Source of the DNA: Prevotella sp.
GTDB lineage: Bacteria; Bacteroidota; Bacteroidia; Bacteroidales; Bacteroidaceae
Reading direction: 5' to 3'
DNA: 51,330 bases
Assembly (NCBI GenBank): GCA_016291495.1
Contig: JAEEXI010000021.1
Coordinates: 1 to 51,330, forward strand
Of this stretch, positions 1-7,522 are shown piece by piece (the stretch's first letter is position 1; each line of letters opens with the position of its first letter). The translations under genes were made by a program, and so were the position numbers. The notes under the pieces are model-generated. The model ran no database searches and was not told where the DNA came from. It was given only the letters and a program-made list of their open reading frames with translations.

Positions 1-9
1 ACTATGTTG

Positions 10-17
10 CAAAGGTA
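10..17 (-). promoter_or_regulatory. putative -7 box pointing out of the window
   Basis: Read on the minus strand this is TACCTTTG, matching the Bacteroidota -7 consensus TAnnTTTG. It would drive a gene lying left of the window start, which cannot be seen. Confidence 0.4.
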
Positions 18-91
18 CGAAATTTTCCTGATATGTGCAAGCTTTTTAGCAACTTTTTTTCAGAAAATCTCGCCTCTTCCATCGGGTCAAG

Positions 92-314
92 TTACCCACT
101 TACCCACTTACCCACCTATGACAGGAACATTTCCTGAAAAAGTTGACTATGGAATCTTATTATTATATATATTATAATATATATAATAATAAAGCTATTA
201 TCTCTTTAAATTGCACCTATAATCACTCTCTCCATTATCGGAGGCGGTCCTCCTCGTCACTTACCCACTTCAAACCCCTTCCTGTCATAACTGGGTAAGT
301 GGGTAAGTGGGTAA
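92..314. repeat. large inverted repeat of ACTTACCC iterations with a central AT palindrome
   Basis: The arm at 92-127 contains three TTACCCAC-type iterations and ends CTATGACAGGAA. It is the reverse complement of 279-314 except for two adjacent mismatches (36-bp arms). A further single ACTTACCCACTT copy sits at 259-270. Between the arms, 157-192 is a perfect 36-bp palindrome of A and T only. No coding frame fits the stretch. It could be a cruciform or stem-loop locus, an iteron-like protein-binding array, or the remnant of a small mobile element. Nothing in the sequence decides between these. The rest of 1-512 holds the promoter and terminator listed separately. Confidence 0.85.
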
Positions 315-390
315 GTGAATGCAGGGGCAAGTACCGTTGTCTTTCTTTGAAAAAATCCACCGGATTCTTGGTGTTATCGAAAATCTTTGC

Positions 391-406
391 TATCTTTGCA
401 AAGATA
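391..406. promoter_or_regulatory. palindromic, potentially bidirectional -7 element
   Basis: The 16-mer TATCTTTGCAAAGATA is its own reverse complement, so a perfect -7 box (TATCTTTG) is present on both strands with a two-base overlap. On the plus strand a CTTG lies 19-20 bases upstream, near the expected -33 position. No ORF starts downstream on the plus strand before the antisense of the 513-1271 gene. Confidence 0.45.
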
Positions 407-450
407 TAGTTTATGATAGTATCTGTCCCTAGTCAAACAGAGGTAAGAAT

Positions 451-486
451 AAAAGAAAAGCGGCGCACCCCAATCGGATGCACCGC
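451..486 (-). terminator. rho-independent terminator of the 513-1271 gene
   Basis: On the minus strand an 11-bp stem (460-470 with 476-486, two G-U pairs, five-base loop) is followed by TTTTCTTTT. It lies just downstream of the stop codon of the minus-strand gene. Confidence 0.7.
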
Positions 487-512
487 ATGCTATGGTGGTA
501 GCTACCGTTGTT

Positions 513-1271
513 TCAGTTAAATGGGCTATCTTTGAAATAGAAATCCTTGAAACTTTGCCAGTAATATGTTTCACCGGGATAGTGGCACGTATAATTTGCT
601 GGTAGAAGTACGACCGTTCCGCTAGGTGCAGATGACATAAGGTGGTCTATCTGGTTATCTGTAAGGTTGCTCACATTGGTTCCTGTGGGTAGAACGGCCC
701 AGCCTTCGTGTTGTATACCAGAAGAGAAGCATTTGCCTATGCATATTCCATCAACATTTTTACCTATGAACAGGAATTGTCCTATTTCTTCTCTTTCCTG
801 CCACTGACACTCAACGGAATAGATGATGCAATATCCGTTGTATTTACCCCCTTTCTTAATTGTATATGTCGCTTCAAAATCGCATCCATCCACATAATTC
901 CTGTCTATGACAGGTCGTTTCACCTTTGCTGCACTTTTGGATACATAGACTTCAATCATCTCTTCTGGTTCGCCATAGTAACCGTGATACCATTCTGTTG
1001 TTTCGTCAATAACCCACAGAATATCTGGTTCAGAGTGGGCGGGATAATACTGATAGTTACCACCAATATTACCCCATGTATAACCGAAAAAGCTCCAGTT
1101 GGCACTACATTGCGCCATCAGCTTGGGGCTTGATGAGTTAGGTGCTTTTCTTTTGTTTACTTTATTTGTCAATTCCAAAACCTTGGTATAGTTTGGTATT
1201 GTTGTCATTTGAGCCTGACTATGAATAGTGCATCCTATTATCACGGCGAATAAAAGCAATATTTTCTTCAT
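513..1271 (-). CDS. secreted hypothetical protein with SH3b-like N-terminal domain
   Basis: This 252-residue protein begins with a signal peptide (about residues 1-20, ending HSQAQ), so it is exported. Residues about 30-115 resemble a bacterial SH3 domain: an N-K-R-K-A-P-N-S-S-S-P stretch where family members have LRSGPSTSS, then W-x-x-D-E-T-T-E-W-Y, and finally V-Y-V-S-K-S. Such domains usually bind peptidoglycan or peptides. The rest (about 120-252) is rich in aromatic residues and cysteines and is not recognised. It stands alone, with its own terminator at 451-486 and a possible promoter near 1362. The gene is isolated in repeat-rich non-coding DNA, which fits an accessory insertion. The SH3b call is recognition by eye and is tentative. 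Confidence 0.75.
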   Translation of the reverse strand: MKKILLLFAVIIGCTIHSQAQMTTIPNYTKVLELTNKVNKRKAPNSSSPKLMAQCSANWSFFGYTWGNIGGNYQYYPAHSEPDILWVIDETTEWYHGYYGEPEEMIEVYVSKSAAKVKRPVIDRNYVDGCDFEATYTIKKGGKYNGYCIIYSVECQWQEREEIGQFLFIGKNVDGICIGKCFSSGIQHEGWAVLPTGTNVSNLTDNQIDHLMSSAPSGTVVLLPANYTCHYPGETYYWQSFKDFYFKDSPFN

Positions 1272-1361
1272 TGTTATTTGTTCTTGTTTACCTCGGCTTC
1301 ATAAGCAGTTAAACGGATCGCGGGCCGGTTCCTTGATCCTGACCTTTAATATTTCTGCCTG

Positions 1362-1369
1362 CGAAGGTA
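1362..1369 (-). promoter_or_regulatory. possible -7 box for the secreted SH3b-like gene
   Basis: Minus strand reads TACCTTCG, one base off TAnnTTTG, about 90 bases before the start codon at 1271. Confidence 0.3.
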
Positions 1370-1595
1370 CGAAGAAACAAACAAATAACCAAATAAATTC
1401 AATCAAAATTGTGTCAGGGATTTCTGTGACACCAGGGACAGGCACCGCTCCGAGCAGAGATACGGAGGCACAGAGATTTTAATCTTTAAGCTCTGTGTCT
1501 CTGTGTTGTTTTTATCCTTCTTCCATAAGCGCATTTATGCAAACGTTTACGGGAGATTTTTCGAAAAAAATGATTCAACGTATGATTATATTGCT

Positions 1596-1717
1596 TATCT
1601 TTGCATCAGAAAAACGTTTCAAATGGATTTTTGAGAGAAATAATTGCTTAAGATAACAATATAGCTACTAAATCAAATCGGAAAAGAAAGAGCTCTGCGG
1701 GATGCAGGGCTCTTTTT
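1596..1717 (+). ncRNA. candidate small RNA between promoter and terminator
   Basis: A perfect -7 box TATCTTTG lies at 1596-1603 and a terminator at 1689-1717, which would give a transcript of about 105 bases starting near 1609. The only ATG close to the promoter (1624) meets a stop after two codons, so the RNA is probably non-coding. I do not recognise it as a known family. It could also be the leader of a lost gene. Confidence 0.5.
1689..1717 (+). terminator. rho-independent terminator
   Basis: A 10-bp stem AGAGCTCTGC / GCAGGGCTCT (one G-T pair) with loop GGGAT is followed by a T run (1713-1717). It ends the candidate small RNA. Confidence 0.75.
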
Positions 1718-1792
1718 GTAGGCTCTGACACCCCGTTTTGGCTGTTTTTGTGATTTTGAAACAAAAAATTGTGATTATGGGAAACGACATTG

Positions 1793-1812
1793 AGGATTTT
1801 TTCCTATTTTTG
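1793..1812 (+). promoter_or_regulatory. promoter with AGGA-N5-TCCT dyad
   Basis: AGGA TTTTT TCCT runs directly into a -7 box TATTTTTG (1805-1812). The same arrangement occurs upstream of the ROK genes at 23293-23312. The region after it (1813-1978) has no gene beyond a nine-codon frame at about 1847 and a purine-rich stretch. Confidence 0.4.
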
Positions 1813-1866
1813 CCATCAGATTACTCTAAAACTCGACATTCGCAAGTATGACTTGCTCAGTCTTTA

Positions 1867-1905
1867 GAGATGAGTGAAGAGTGGTAAGAGAGAAGAGAGA
1901 AGAAG
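1867..1905. repeat. purine-rich GTGAAGAGTG-type dispersed word
   Basis: The stretch is made of GAGTGAAGAGTGG and GAGAGAAGAGAGAAG words. Similar words occur at 26321-26349, 30181-30213 and inside menC near 30390-30410. Function unknown. Confidence 0.5.
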
Positions 1906-1978
1906 GTTAAACAATGTAAACAAATGTTATTTATGCCATAAAAGAAGAAAGCAAAGAGCGAAATGCGCGAATATTTGT

Positions 1979-1986
1979 TATCTTTG
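1979..1986 (+). promoter_or_regulatory. promoter of the FHA/kinase operon
   Basis: A perfect -7 box TATCTTTG lies 43 bases before the ATG at 2030. No clear -33 TTTG is seen at the usual distance. It is the only good promoter before the tightly packed run of genes to 12266. Confidence 0.65.
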
Positions 1987-2029
1987 TAAATCATAAAACC
2001 GAAATATATAACCTATAACTGAATTAAAT

Positions 2030-2725
2030 ATGAAACAAGATGAGACATTCGTAAAAGGAGGAAACAATCCTTATGCACGTTCACATGGTGGTCAACGTAC
2101 AGGTAATGAGACTTATATTCCTGGAATGAACGACTATACTCCAGGTAGTGCTCCTGTAGCTGCCAGCCCGCAGTCGAAGCCTAACACACCCGTTGTGGGT
2201 TTCTTGTATTCCATCTCGCGCAAGGGTATCGGTGAATACTGGCCCCTGCACCTGGGTACCAACACTATCGGACGCTCTGACGACAACGATATCTGCCTGA
2301 AGGAGATGTCGGTATCGGGCAAGCACGCCACCCTGAGCATCAAGCAGATGAAGAGCACCCACAAGTTGATTGCCAGCATCCGTGATACGGGCTCGAAGAC
2401 GGGTATGTACCTGAACGACGAGGAGCTGGACTACGAGAACCATTCCTGTAAGTCGAACGACATCATCACCGTAGGTGCCAACTACAAGCTGTTGCTGCTC
2501 CTGATCGATGCCGAGGAATACGGACTCTCTGTAGCTGAGGAATTCGTAGAGGACAAGGAAGCTGCCGAGAGTGCCGCTCCTTATCAGGCTCGTGGCGGAT
2601 TCGGCGACGATGCCACACAGAACAATTTCCGTCCCTATAGCGCTGATCACCGTAATGTGGATACAGGTACGGTAGATTTGAGCGGTGCCGGCTTTGACGA
2701 GCCAGGCGGAACGGAAATGATGTAA
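2030..2725 (+). CDS. soluble FHA-domain protein
   Basis: A 231-residue cytoplasmic protein with no signal or membrane segment. Residues about 55-150 form a forkhead-associated domain, a phosphothreonine-binding fold. The binding Gly-Arg is at 81-82 and Ser-Gly-Lys-His at 96-99, while the usual N-G-T/S is replaced by K-T-G around 123-125. The N-terminal 50 residues are disordered and carry two similar threonine sites, D-E-T-F-V at Thr6 and N-E-T-Y-I at Thr28, which could be kinase targets as in the GarA/OdhI type of FHA protein; that is inference. The C-terminal tail is acidic and Gly-rich. It is the first gene of an operon with two kinases and a PP2C phosphatase, so it is the likely soluble reader of their signal. 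Confidence 0.88.
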   Translation: MKQDETFVKGGNNPYARSHGGQRTGNETYIPGMNDYTPGSAPVAASPQSKPNTPVVGFLYSISRKGIGEYWPLHLGTNTIGRSDDNDICLKEMSVSGKHATLSIKQMKSTHKLIASIRDTGSKTGMYLNDEELDYENHSCKSNDIITVGANYKLLLLLIDAEEYGLSVAEEFVEDKEAAESAAPYQARGGFGDDATQNNFRPYSADHRNVDTGTVDLSGAGFDEPGGTEMM

Positions 2726-2750
2726 CACGCTAATCTTTTGAAAAAGTACA

Positions 2751-4385
2751 ATGCCTTTAATATATATACAAGGAGAAGAAGAGAAAAGGCAGCACATACA
2801 CTATGAGGTGGACCCAGAACTCCCCTCGCTGGGCGAGGGCGGTATGGGTCAGGTGTTGAAGGGTGTCAGGGTGAACGAGGCGAATGGCATCCGTATGGAT
2901 GTGGCCATCAAGTTCTTGTTCGAAGACCTGCCAGCCCACGCCATCGAGCGTGCGAAGCGCGAGGCCTCCATCCAGATCCATAACGAGAACCTGGTGGAGA
3001 TGTTCGGCTTCATCGAGGTGGTGGAGAATCCTCAGAGTGAACGTCCCGTCAAGCGCTACCACGTGGTCAGCGAACTGTTGCAGGGTGTGATGCTCTTCGA
3101 CTTGCTGAACGGCAAGACGACTGACAAGAACGGCAATGAGGTGCCGTTTGCCCAGGAACTCTACAACAAATACCAGAACGACCGCTTCGGCTTTGCCGTA
3201 TTCATCGTGAAGAATATCCTGTCGGGTCTGATGGCGCTGCACGACAAGGGCTATATCCATCGTGACCTGGATCCGAGTAATATCATGATTACGACGGACC
3301 GCAAGGTGAAAATCATCGACTTCGGTATTGCCAAGCAACTGGAAAGCCTCAATACGCAGGACCAGCAGCTGACCAGCACGGGCCAGTTTATCGGAAAGGC
3401 TGCCTATGCGGCGCCAGAACTGGTGCTGGGCGATGTGCATAACCAGGACAAGACGACGGACCTCTATGCCGTGGGTATCATGCTCTTCCAACTGATCACG
3501 GGAAGCCTGCCCTTCGAGGGAACGATGGCGGAACTCATCAAGAAACAGCTGAACGAGAAGATTCCCCTGAAGATGATTCCGTATAAGGCGGTGCGTAACA
3601 TCGTTGCCAAAGCGACAGCCAAGAAACAGGCTGACCGCTACCAGTCGGCAACGGAGATGCGCGTCGATCTGGAGCACCTGTCGAAGGCGGACGCTGTACC
3701 CGCAACGACCAGTACGGGTCAGGTAGTGGCCAGTCTGGCTGACGTGAAAGGCAGCAAGAACAAGCTCATCGGTATTGCCGTTGCAGCGGTGGTGGTGCTG
3801 GGTATCATCATCGGCTTCGCCGTAGGTGGCGGCTCCGACTCGTCGAAGGACGACCAGGCTACCGCACAGAAGGTGGAGAAAACTGTTGAGGAACCTTCGC
3901 TCAGCGTGGCTGAGAGCTTCACCCAAGCTAAAGATAAGCTGTCGAATGCCGCTACCATCAAGGAGGGTGTCAGCCTGTTGAAGGAGATTGCCGACAAACA
4001 CGGCGACGACCAGGATGCCGCTGACGCCATTGCCCTGCTGGCCGCACTCACGCAGCCGGAAGATGCAGAGATCAGCGCTGACGAGGTGAAGGAGTTCAGG
4101 TCGCTGACTGTCAACGACATCCAACGCGACGTGAAGAAGGCGCACCAATATGCCGAACAGGCTTACAAAGCCAACCCACAGAGCTATAAGGCAGCCTTCG
4201 AGCTTGCCACCGACTATCTGGTGGGTGAGCGCCGCACAGGAAATGCCAACCTGCAGGACATCGCCAAAGCGACGAAGCTGCTGGAGGAAGGACTGAAGTT
4301 CGCCCGCCTGGGTGGTAACGAGGAATATGTAAAACTGCTTCAGACCCGCTTGGACCAGGCTCACAGCCTGGCGGAAAGCGAATAG
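2751..4385 (+). CDS. transmembrane Ser/Thr protein kinase with unusual HRDLDPSN loop
   Basis: A 544-residue Hanks-type kinase. The catalytic domain spans about residues 20-310: glycine loop G-E-G-G-M-G (28-33), ATP lysine in V-A-I-K (Lys54), catalytic loop H-R-D-L-D-P-S-N (170-177), and D-F-G (190-192). In the catalytic loop the usual lysine of HRDLKPxN is aspartate. The catalytic Asp172, Asn177 and DFG are kept, so activity is plausible but the substitution is notable. A single hydrophobic helix at about 338-358 follows, then an Ala-rich, probably helical TPR-like C-terminal region (360-544) placed outside the cytoplasm if topology is standard. The gene follows the FHA gene by 25 bases. Substrates are unknown; the operon FHA proteins are obvious candidates. 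Confidence 0.92.
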   Translation: MPLIYIQGEEEKRQHIHYEVDPELPSLGEGGMGQVLKGVRVNEANGIRMDVAIKFLFEDLPAHAIERAKREASIQIHNENLVEMFGFIEVVENPQSERPVKRYHVVSELLQGVMLFDLLNGKTTDKNGNEVPFAQELYNKYQNDRFGFAVFIVKNILSGLMALHDKGYIHRDLDPSNIMITTDRKVKIIDFGIAKQLESLNTQDQQLTSTGQFIGKAAYAAPELVLGDVHNQDKTTDLYAVGIMLFQLITGSLPFEGTMAELIKKQLNEKIPLKMIPYKAVRNIVAKATAKKQADRYQSATEMRVDLEHLSKADAVPATTSTGQVVASLADVKGSKNKLIGIAVAAVVVLGIIIGFAVGGGSDSSKDDQATAQKVEKTVEEPSLSVAESFTQAKDKLSNAATIKEGVSLLKEIADKHGDDQDAADAIALLAALTQPEDAEISADEVKEFRSLTVNDIQRDVKKAHQYAEQAYKANPQSYKAAFELATDYLVGERRTGNANLQDIAKATKLLEEGLKFARLGGNEEYVKLLQTRLDQAHSLAESE

Positions 4386-4404
4386 GAGCAGCAGAGAACA
4401 GACT

Positions 4405-5355
4405 ATGCCGGGAAAGGTAACAAGAAAAGGGAACATCATCTACCTGAACGCCTACGGACGTTGGTATCAGTTTGATGAGACCCAGCCACCATTAGGGGCT
4501 GGTGCTATGGGTGTGGTGTATCTCGGACAGGACTGCCAGACCAACGGACCAGTTGCCGTCAAGAGGGTGGTGGACCGCTATGCCAACAATCCGGAGGTGC
4601 GGCGACGTGCCCATCAGGAGGCAGACCTGATGTTCAGTCATCCTAACCTGGTGGAGATGCTGGGCTGCTGCGAGGTGGCTCCTCATCAAGGACCTATCTT
4701 CATCATCAGCCGTTTCGTGAAGGGTGAGAACATCGACAAGTTCATCAACGCTCACGTCCGTTCGCTGCCCAATGCGGAACACCGTATCTGTGAGTTGTTC
4801 CTGCCTGTGTTGGACGCCCTCGCATATATCCATTCGAAGGGTATTATCCACATGGATATCAAACCCTCGAACATCATGATGGAGCAGGGGCGCAACGTCA
4901 GGCTGATGGACCTGGGTATCTCGGATGTGACGGAGACTATCAACAGCTCGACATCGGGTATGATGGGAACACCCAAATACGCAGCACCTGAACAGTTCTC
5001 GGACGTAGCTACCAAACCGCAGCTGACCTCTGCGACGGATATCTATGAGGCAGGCATCACCCTGTATGAGCTGATAACCAAGCAGAACCCGTTCTCGGCA
5101 ACGACTGTCGCCGAAGCGAAGGCACTGCATCACGGAATGGTGCTCCCCAAGGTGCCAGGCATCTCTGACTCCGTCTTTGAGGTGACGCGTAAGGCGACAG
5201 CCATCTATCCGTCAGACCGCTACCAGAGTGCGAATGCGATGAAGATGGCACTGAAGGAGGCATTGCCTCCCCGTAATTTTTCCAAGTTCGACAGATTCCT
5301 GAAGAAGGTACAAGACAACGGTGTATCTGGTTTAGGAGACATATTTAAGAGATAA
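4405..5355 (+). CDS. soluble Ser/Thr protein kinase, non-RD type
   Basis: A 316-residue kinase made almost only of the catalytic domain, with no membrane segment. It has glycine loop G-A-G-A-M-G (31-36), ATP lysine in V-A-V-K (Lys53), catalytic loop H-M-D-I-K-P-S-N (149-156), D-L-G (169-171) in place of DFG, and A-P-E at 194-196. The HMD motif makes it a non-RD kinase, which suggests control other than classic activation-loop switching. The loop carries S-S-T-S-G-M-M-G-T-P with several possible phosphosites. The start ATG has AGGAG about 17 bases upstream. It sits 19 bases after the first kinase and 5 before the phosphatase. Two kinases of different build in one operon suggest a cascade or separate inputs; this is inference. 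Confidence 0.92.
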   Translation: MPGKVTRKGNIIYLNAYGRWYQFDETQPPLGAGAMGVVYLGQDCQTNGPVAVKRVVDRYANNPEVRRRAHQEADLMFSHPNLVEMLGCCEVAPHQGPIFIISRFVKGENIDKFINAHVRSLPNAEHRICELFLPVLDALAYIHSKGIIHMDIKPSNIMMEQGRNVRLMDLGISDVTETINSSTSGMMGTPKYAAPEQFSDVATKPQLTSATDIYEAGITLYELITKQNPFSATTVAEAKALHHGMVLPKVPGISDSVFEVTRKATAIYPSDRYQSANAMKMALKEALPPRNFSKFDRFLKKVQDNGVSGLGDIFKR

Positions 5356-5360
5356 TCATT

Positions 5361-6761
5361 ATGAATGCAATTAAGACATCCATGCCTTTCGCAGGCTTCT
5401 GGGACACCCGACAGGGAGGACGCGCGGAGAATCAGGACTCGTGCGGCTTCCTGGATACCGACAAGGGGTTGATAGCCGTAGTCTGCGACGGAATGGGAGG
5501 CGGTCCTGGCGGACGGCTCGCTTCCACGATTGCCGTACAGAAAATCGTGGAGTATGTGGTCAATGCCCCTCAGGATATGCCGCGTACGGAGATGGTAGCC
5601 AACGCCATCGAACACGGTCATCAGGCCATCCTCGCCAAGACGGCAGAGATCCCAGCCCTTCGCGGGATGGGCTCTACGGCAACGGTGCTGCTCATCAACA
5701 AGCAGTCGGCCGTCCTGGGTCATGTGGGTGACAGCCGTATCTACCAGTTCCGTCGAGGCCAGAAGATATTCCGCACAGCCGACCACTCGATGGTGGGAGA
5801 ACTGGTGCGTAACGGTACGCTGACAGAGGAGCAGGCCAGACTATCGTCACAGTCGAATATCATCACCAAAGCACTGGGCAGTAAGCTGACCAACCTGGCA
5901 GAAGTGACGGAACGCCCGTATGACAAAGGCGACCGCTTCATGCTGTGTACGGACGGTATCTGGGGCGCTATGCCTGAGAAGAACCTGATCAAGCGTGTGG
6001 CTAAGACGCCATCGCTGTCGGGTGCCGTCGATGCTACCGTGATAGAGGTGGATGAGATAGGACGTGCCAACGGTAACAAGCACGACAATCTGACCATCGC
6101 GTTATTAGAAACCAAACAAGATTCCAACCTGAAAGAGAAAATGAGTAAGAAAACATTACGTATCCTGCTGGGACTGGCTATTATCTGCCTGCTCAGTCTG
6201 ATTTTGAACTTCGTGTTGATTTTCCAGAAAAAGCCTGCTGAAAATCGTAAGGAATTCGAGGAACTGCTGGTTGAGAACGATGCCAGGGGACAGCGTATCA
6301 GGGCACTGGAGGACAGCATCAACGTCTTATTGGGACATGTGGCAACGTCGAAGCAGGAGGCTGCTGACGCTACGATGCAGGTAGCCAAGGAGAAAGAGAA
6401 TGCTGCTGAGAAGGCGAAGAACGAGGCTGAGCAGAAGGCGAAAGAGGCCAAGGAGGCTGCTGAGCAGGCTCAGAATGCCGCCAATCAGGCCCAGGCTGCT
6501 GCCGATGCCATCCAGAAGTCGCGCAGCGGTATCATCTCGCAGCTTACGAAAATCAAGGACATGCAGGAGAACGACCAGCGTAAGCAGTTGCGCTCGACGG
6601 TAGCCGAACAGTTGAAGACGCTGGCTGCCAAGGATGCGAAGAACAAGGCGACTTATGACGACATCAGGGAAAAGCTGTCCAACAAGGTTGCTACGGGAAA
6701 TTCCGACCAGAGCAAGGGACATTACAATTATATGATCAAGAAACTACAATTACTAAAATAA
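5361..6761 (+). CDS. membrane-anchored PP2C-type Ser/Thr phosphatase with coiled coil
   Basis: A 466-residue protein. Residues about 10-255 are a PP2C (PPM) phosphatase that removes phosphate from Ser/Thr using two metal ions. Motifs seen are R-A-E-N-Q-D (21-26), C-D-G-M-G-G (42-47), G-D-S-R-I-Y (125-130), C-T-D-G-I-W-G (198-204) and D-N-L-T (244-247). A membrane helix follows at about 267-290, then a long Ala/Glu/Lys/Gln coiled coil (295-400) and a helical end outside the cytoplasm. Most bacterial PP2C proteins lack this extracytoplasmic coiled coil. It lies between kinase and FHA genes, with 5-7 base spacing, and is the natural eraser for the two kinases. Confidence 0.93.
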   Translation: MNAIKTSMPFAGFWDTRQGGRAENQDSCGFLDTDKGLIAVVCDGMGGGPGGRLASTIAVQKIVEYVVNAPQDMPRTEMVANAIEHGHQAILAKTAEIPALRGMGSTATVLLINKQSAVLGHVGDSRIYQFRRGQKIFRTADHSMVGELVRNGTLTEEQARLSSQSNIITKALGSKLTNLAEVTERPYDKGDRFMLCTDGIWGAMPEKNLIKRVAKTPSLSGAVDATVIEVDEIGRANGNKHDNLTIALLETKQDSNLKEKMSKKTLRILLGLAIICLLSLILNFVLIFQKKPAENRKEFEELLVENDARGQRIRALEDSINVLLGHVATSKQEAADATMQVAKEKENAAEKAKNEAEQKAKEAKEAAEQAQNAANQAQAAADAIQKSRSGIISQLTKIKDMQENDQRKQLRSTVAEQLKTLAAKDAKNKATYDDIREKLSNKVATGNSDQSKGHYNYMIKKLQLLK

Positions 6762-6768
6762 CTTGCCT

Positions 6769-7506
6769 ATGAAGACAATAACAATAGGTCGGGGTGAGGG
6801 ATGTAACATCATCATTGACGACGAGATGTTGAGTCGCCGTCATGCGATTATCAAGATTCCCACTTTCGGGGGGATGGAGATTGTCGACATGAGCAAGAAC
6901 GGCACCTTCGTCAATGGTGTCCGTTTGCGCCCCAATATTCCATTCCCGATAAGCCGTAAGGATGTGGTTAACTTTGCGGACGTCCGACAGTTGGACTGGT
7001 CGAAGGTGCCTGACCCGCTCAAATACTATAAGATAGGAGCGATGGTGGTGGGAGGCCTGATCGTCCTGTTGGTCGTCATCAGCCTGCTGGTGAGGTCGTG
7101 CAAGAGTGAACCAGAACAGCCCGCTCCCGCCGTCCAGAAGACAGAGACGGTGAAACCTGTGGAGCGTGATACACAAGAGCCCATCAAGGACCAACAGGAA
7201 GAGACTGCTCCCGCTGAGGAGAACGCATCTGGAGAAGCTGCTCCTGGGGAATCGGCTCCTTCCGGCTCGGAAGAGGCTGCCGCTGACAAGAAAGACGAGG
7301 TGATTGACGTCTATAGTGCTGCCCGTGCCAGCAAGAAGAAACGGGAGGCTGAGGAGCGTGCCCGTCAGCAGAAGGCAAAGGAGCAGCAAAAGGCAAAAGA
7401 ACAGCAGAAGGCGAAAGACGCCCAGAAAGACAAACCTCAGGACACTCCGGCTCCTTCAAAAGACAAACCATCTGGCAATAATAAAAATAAAACAGTCGTA
7501 ATATAA
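6769..7506 (+). CDS. membrane FHA-domain protein with charged repeat tail
   Basis: The ATG at 6769 is preferred over the in-frame TTG at 6763, because MKTITIGRG starts an FHA domain as in the next gene. The 245-residue product has an FHA domain at about 1-70 with all key residues (Gly7-Arg8, Ser22-R-R-His25, Asn44-Gly45). A membrane helix follows at about 89-109 and then a long low-complexity tail rich in Pro, Glu, Ala and Lys. The tail holds three copies of Q-Q-K-A-K-E/D, encoded by an 18-bp tandem repeat (7366-7419). The FHA part should be cytoplasmic and the tail periplasmic. It follows the phosphatase by 7 bases. A role as phospho-controlled scaffold or cell-wall spacer is inference. Confidence 0.88.
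   Translation: MKTITIGRGEGCNIIIDDEMLSRRHAIIKIPTFGGMEIVDMSKNGTFVNGVRLRPNIPFPISRKDVVNFADVRQLDWSKVPDPLKYYKIGAMVVGGLIVLLVVISLLVRSCKSEPEQPAPAVQKTETVKPVERDTQEPIKDQQEETAPAEENASGEAAPGESAPSGSEEAAADKKDEVIDVYSAARASKKKREAEERARQQKAKEQQKAKEQQKAKDAQKDKPQDTPAPSKDKPSGNNKNKTVVI
7366..7419 (+). repeat. 18-bp tandem repeat, three copies, in FHA gene tail
   Basis: Three 18-bp units, each close to CAGCAGAAGGCAAAGGAG, encode Q-Q-K-A-K-E/D. Copy number could vary between strains by slippage. Confidence 0.85.
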
Positions 7507-7522
7507 CTAAAAACTTAAGCAT

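Noticed and set aside
92..314. CRISPR array
   Set aside because: The repeat unit is only 8 bp without spacers of constant length, the arms are inverted relative to each other, and no cas gene is near.
1441..1500. Terminator or sRNA from the CACAGAG / CTCTGTG inverted repeat near 1469-1488
   Set aside because: The stem is only seven bases, the loop is long and no promoter or T run of normal spacing supports it.
2757..4439. A 560-codon open frame on the minus strand opposite kinase 1, and shorter ones opposite the FHA, PP2C and protease genes
   Set aside because: The plus-strand products carry clear family motifs; the minus frames are Leu/Arg/His-rich, have no recognisable domain and arise from codon bias of the real genes.
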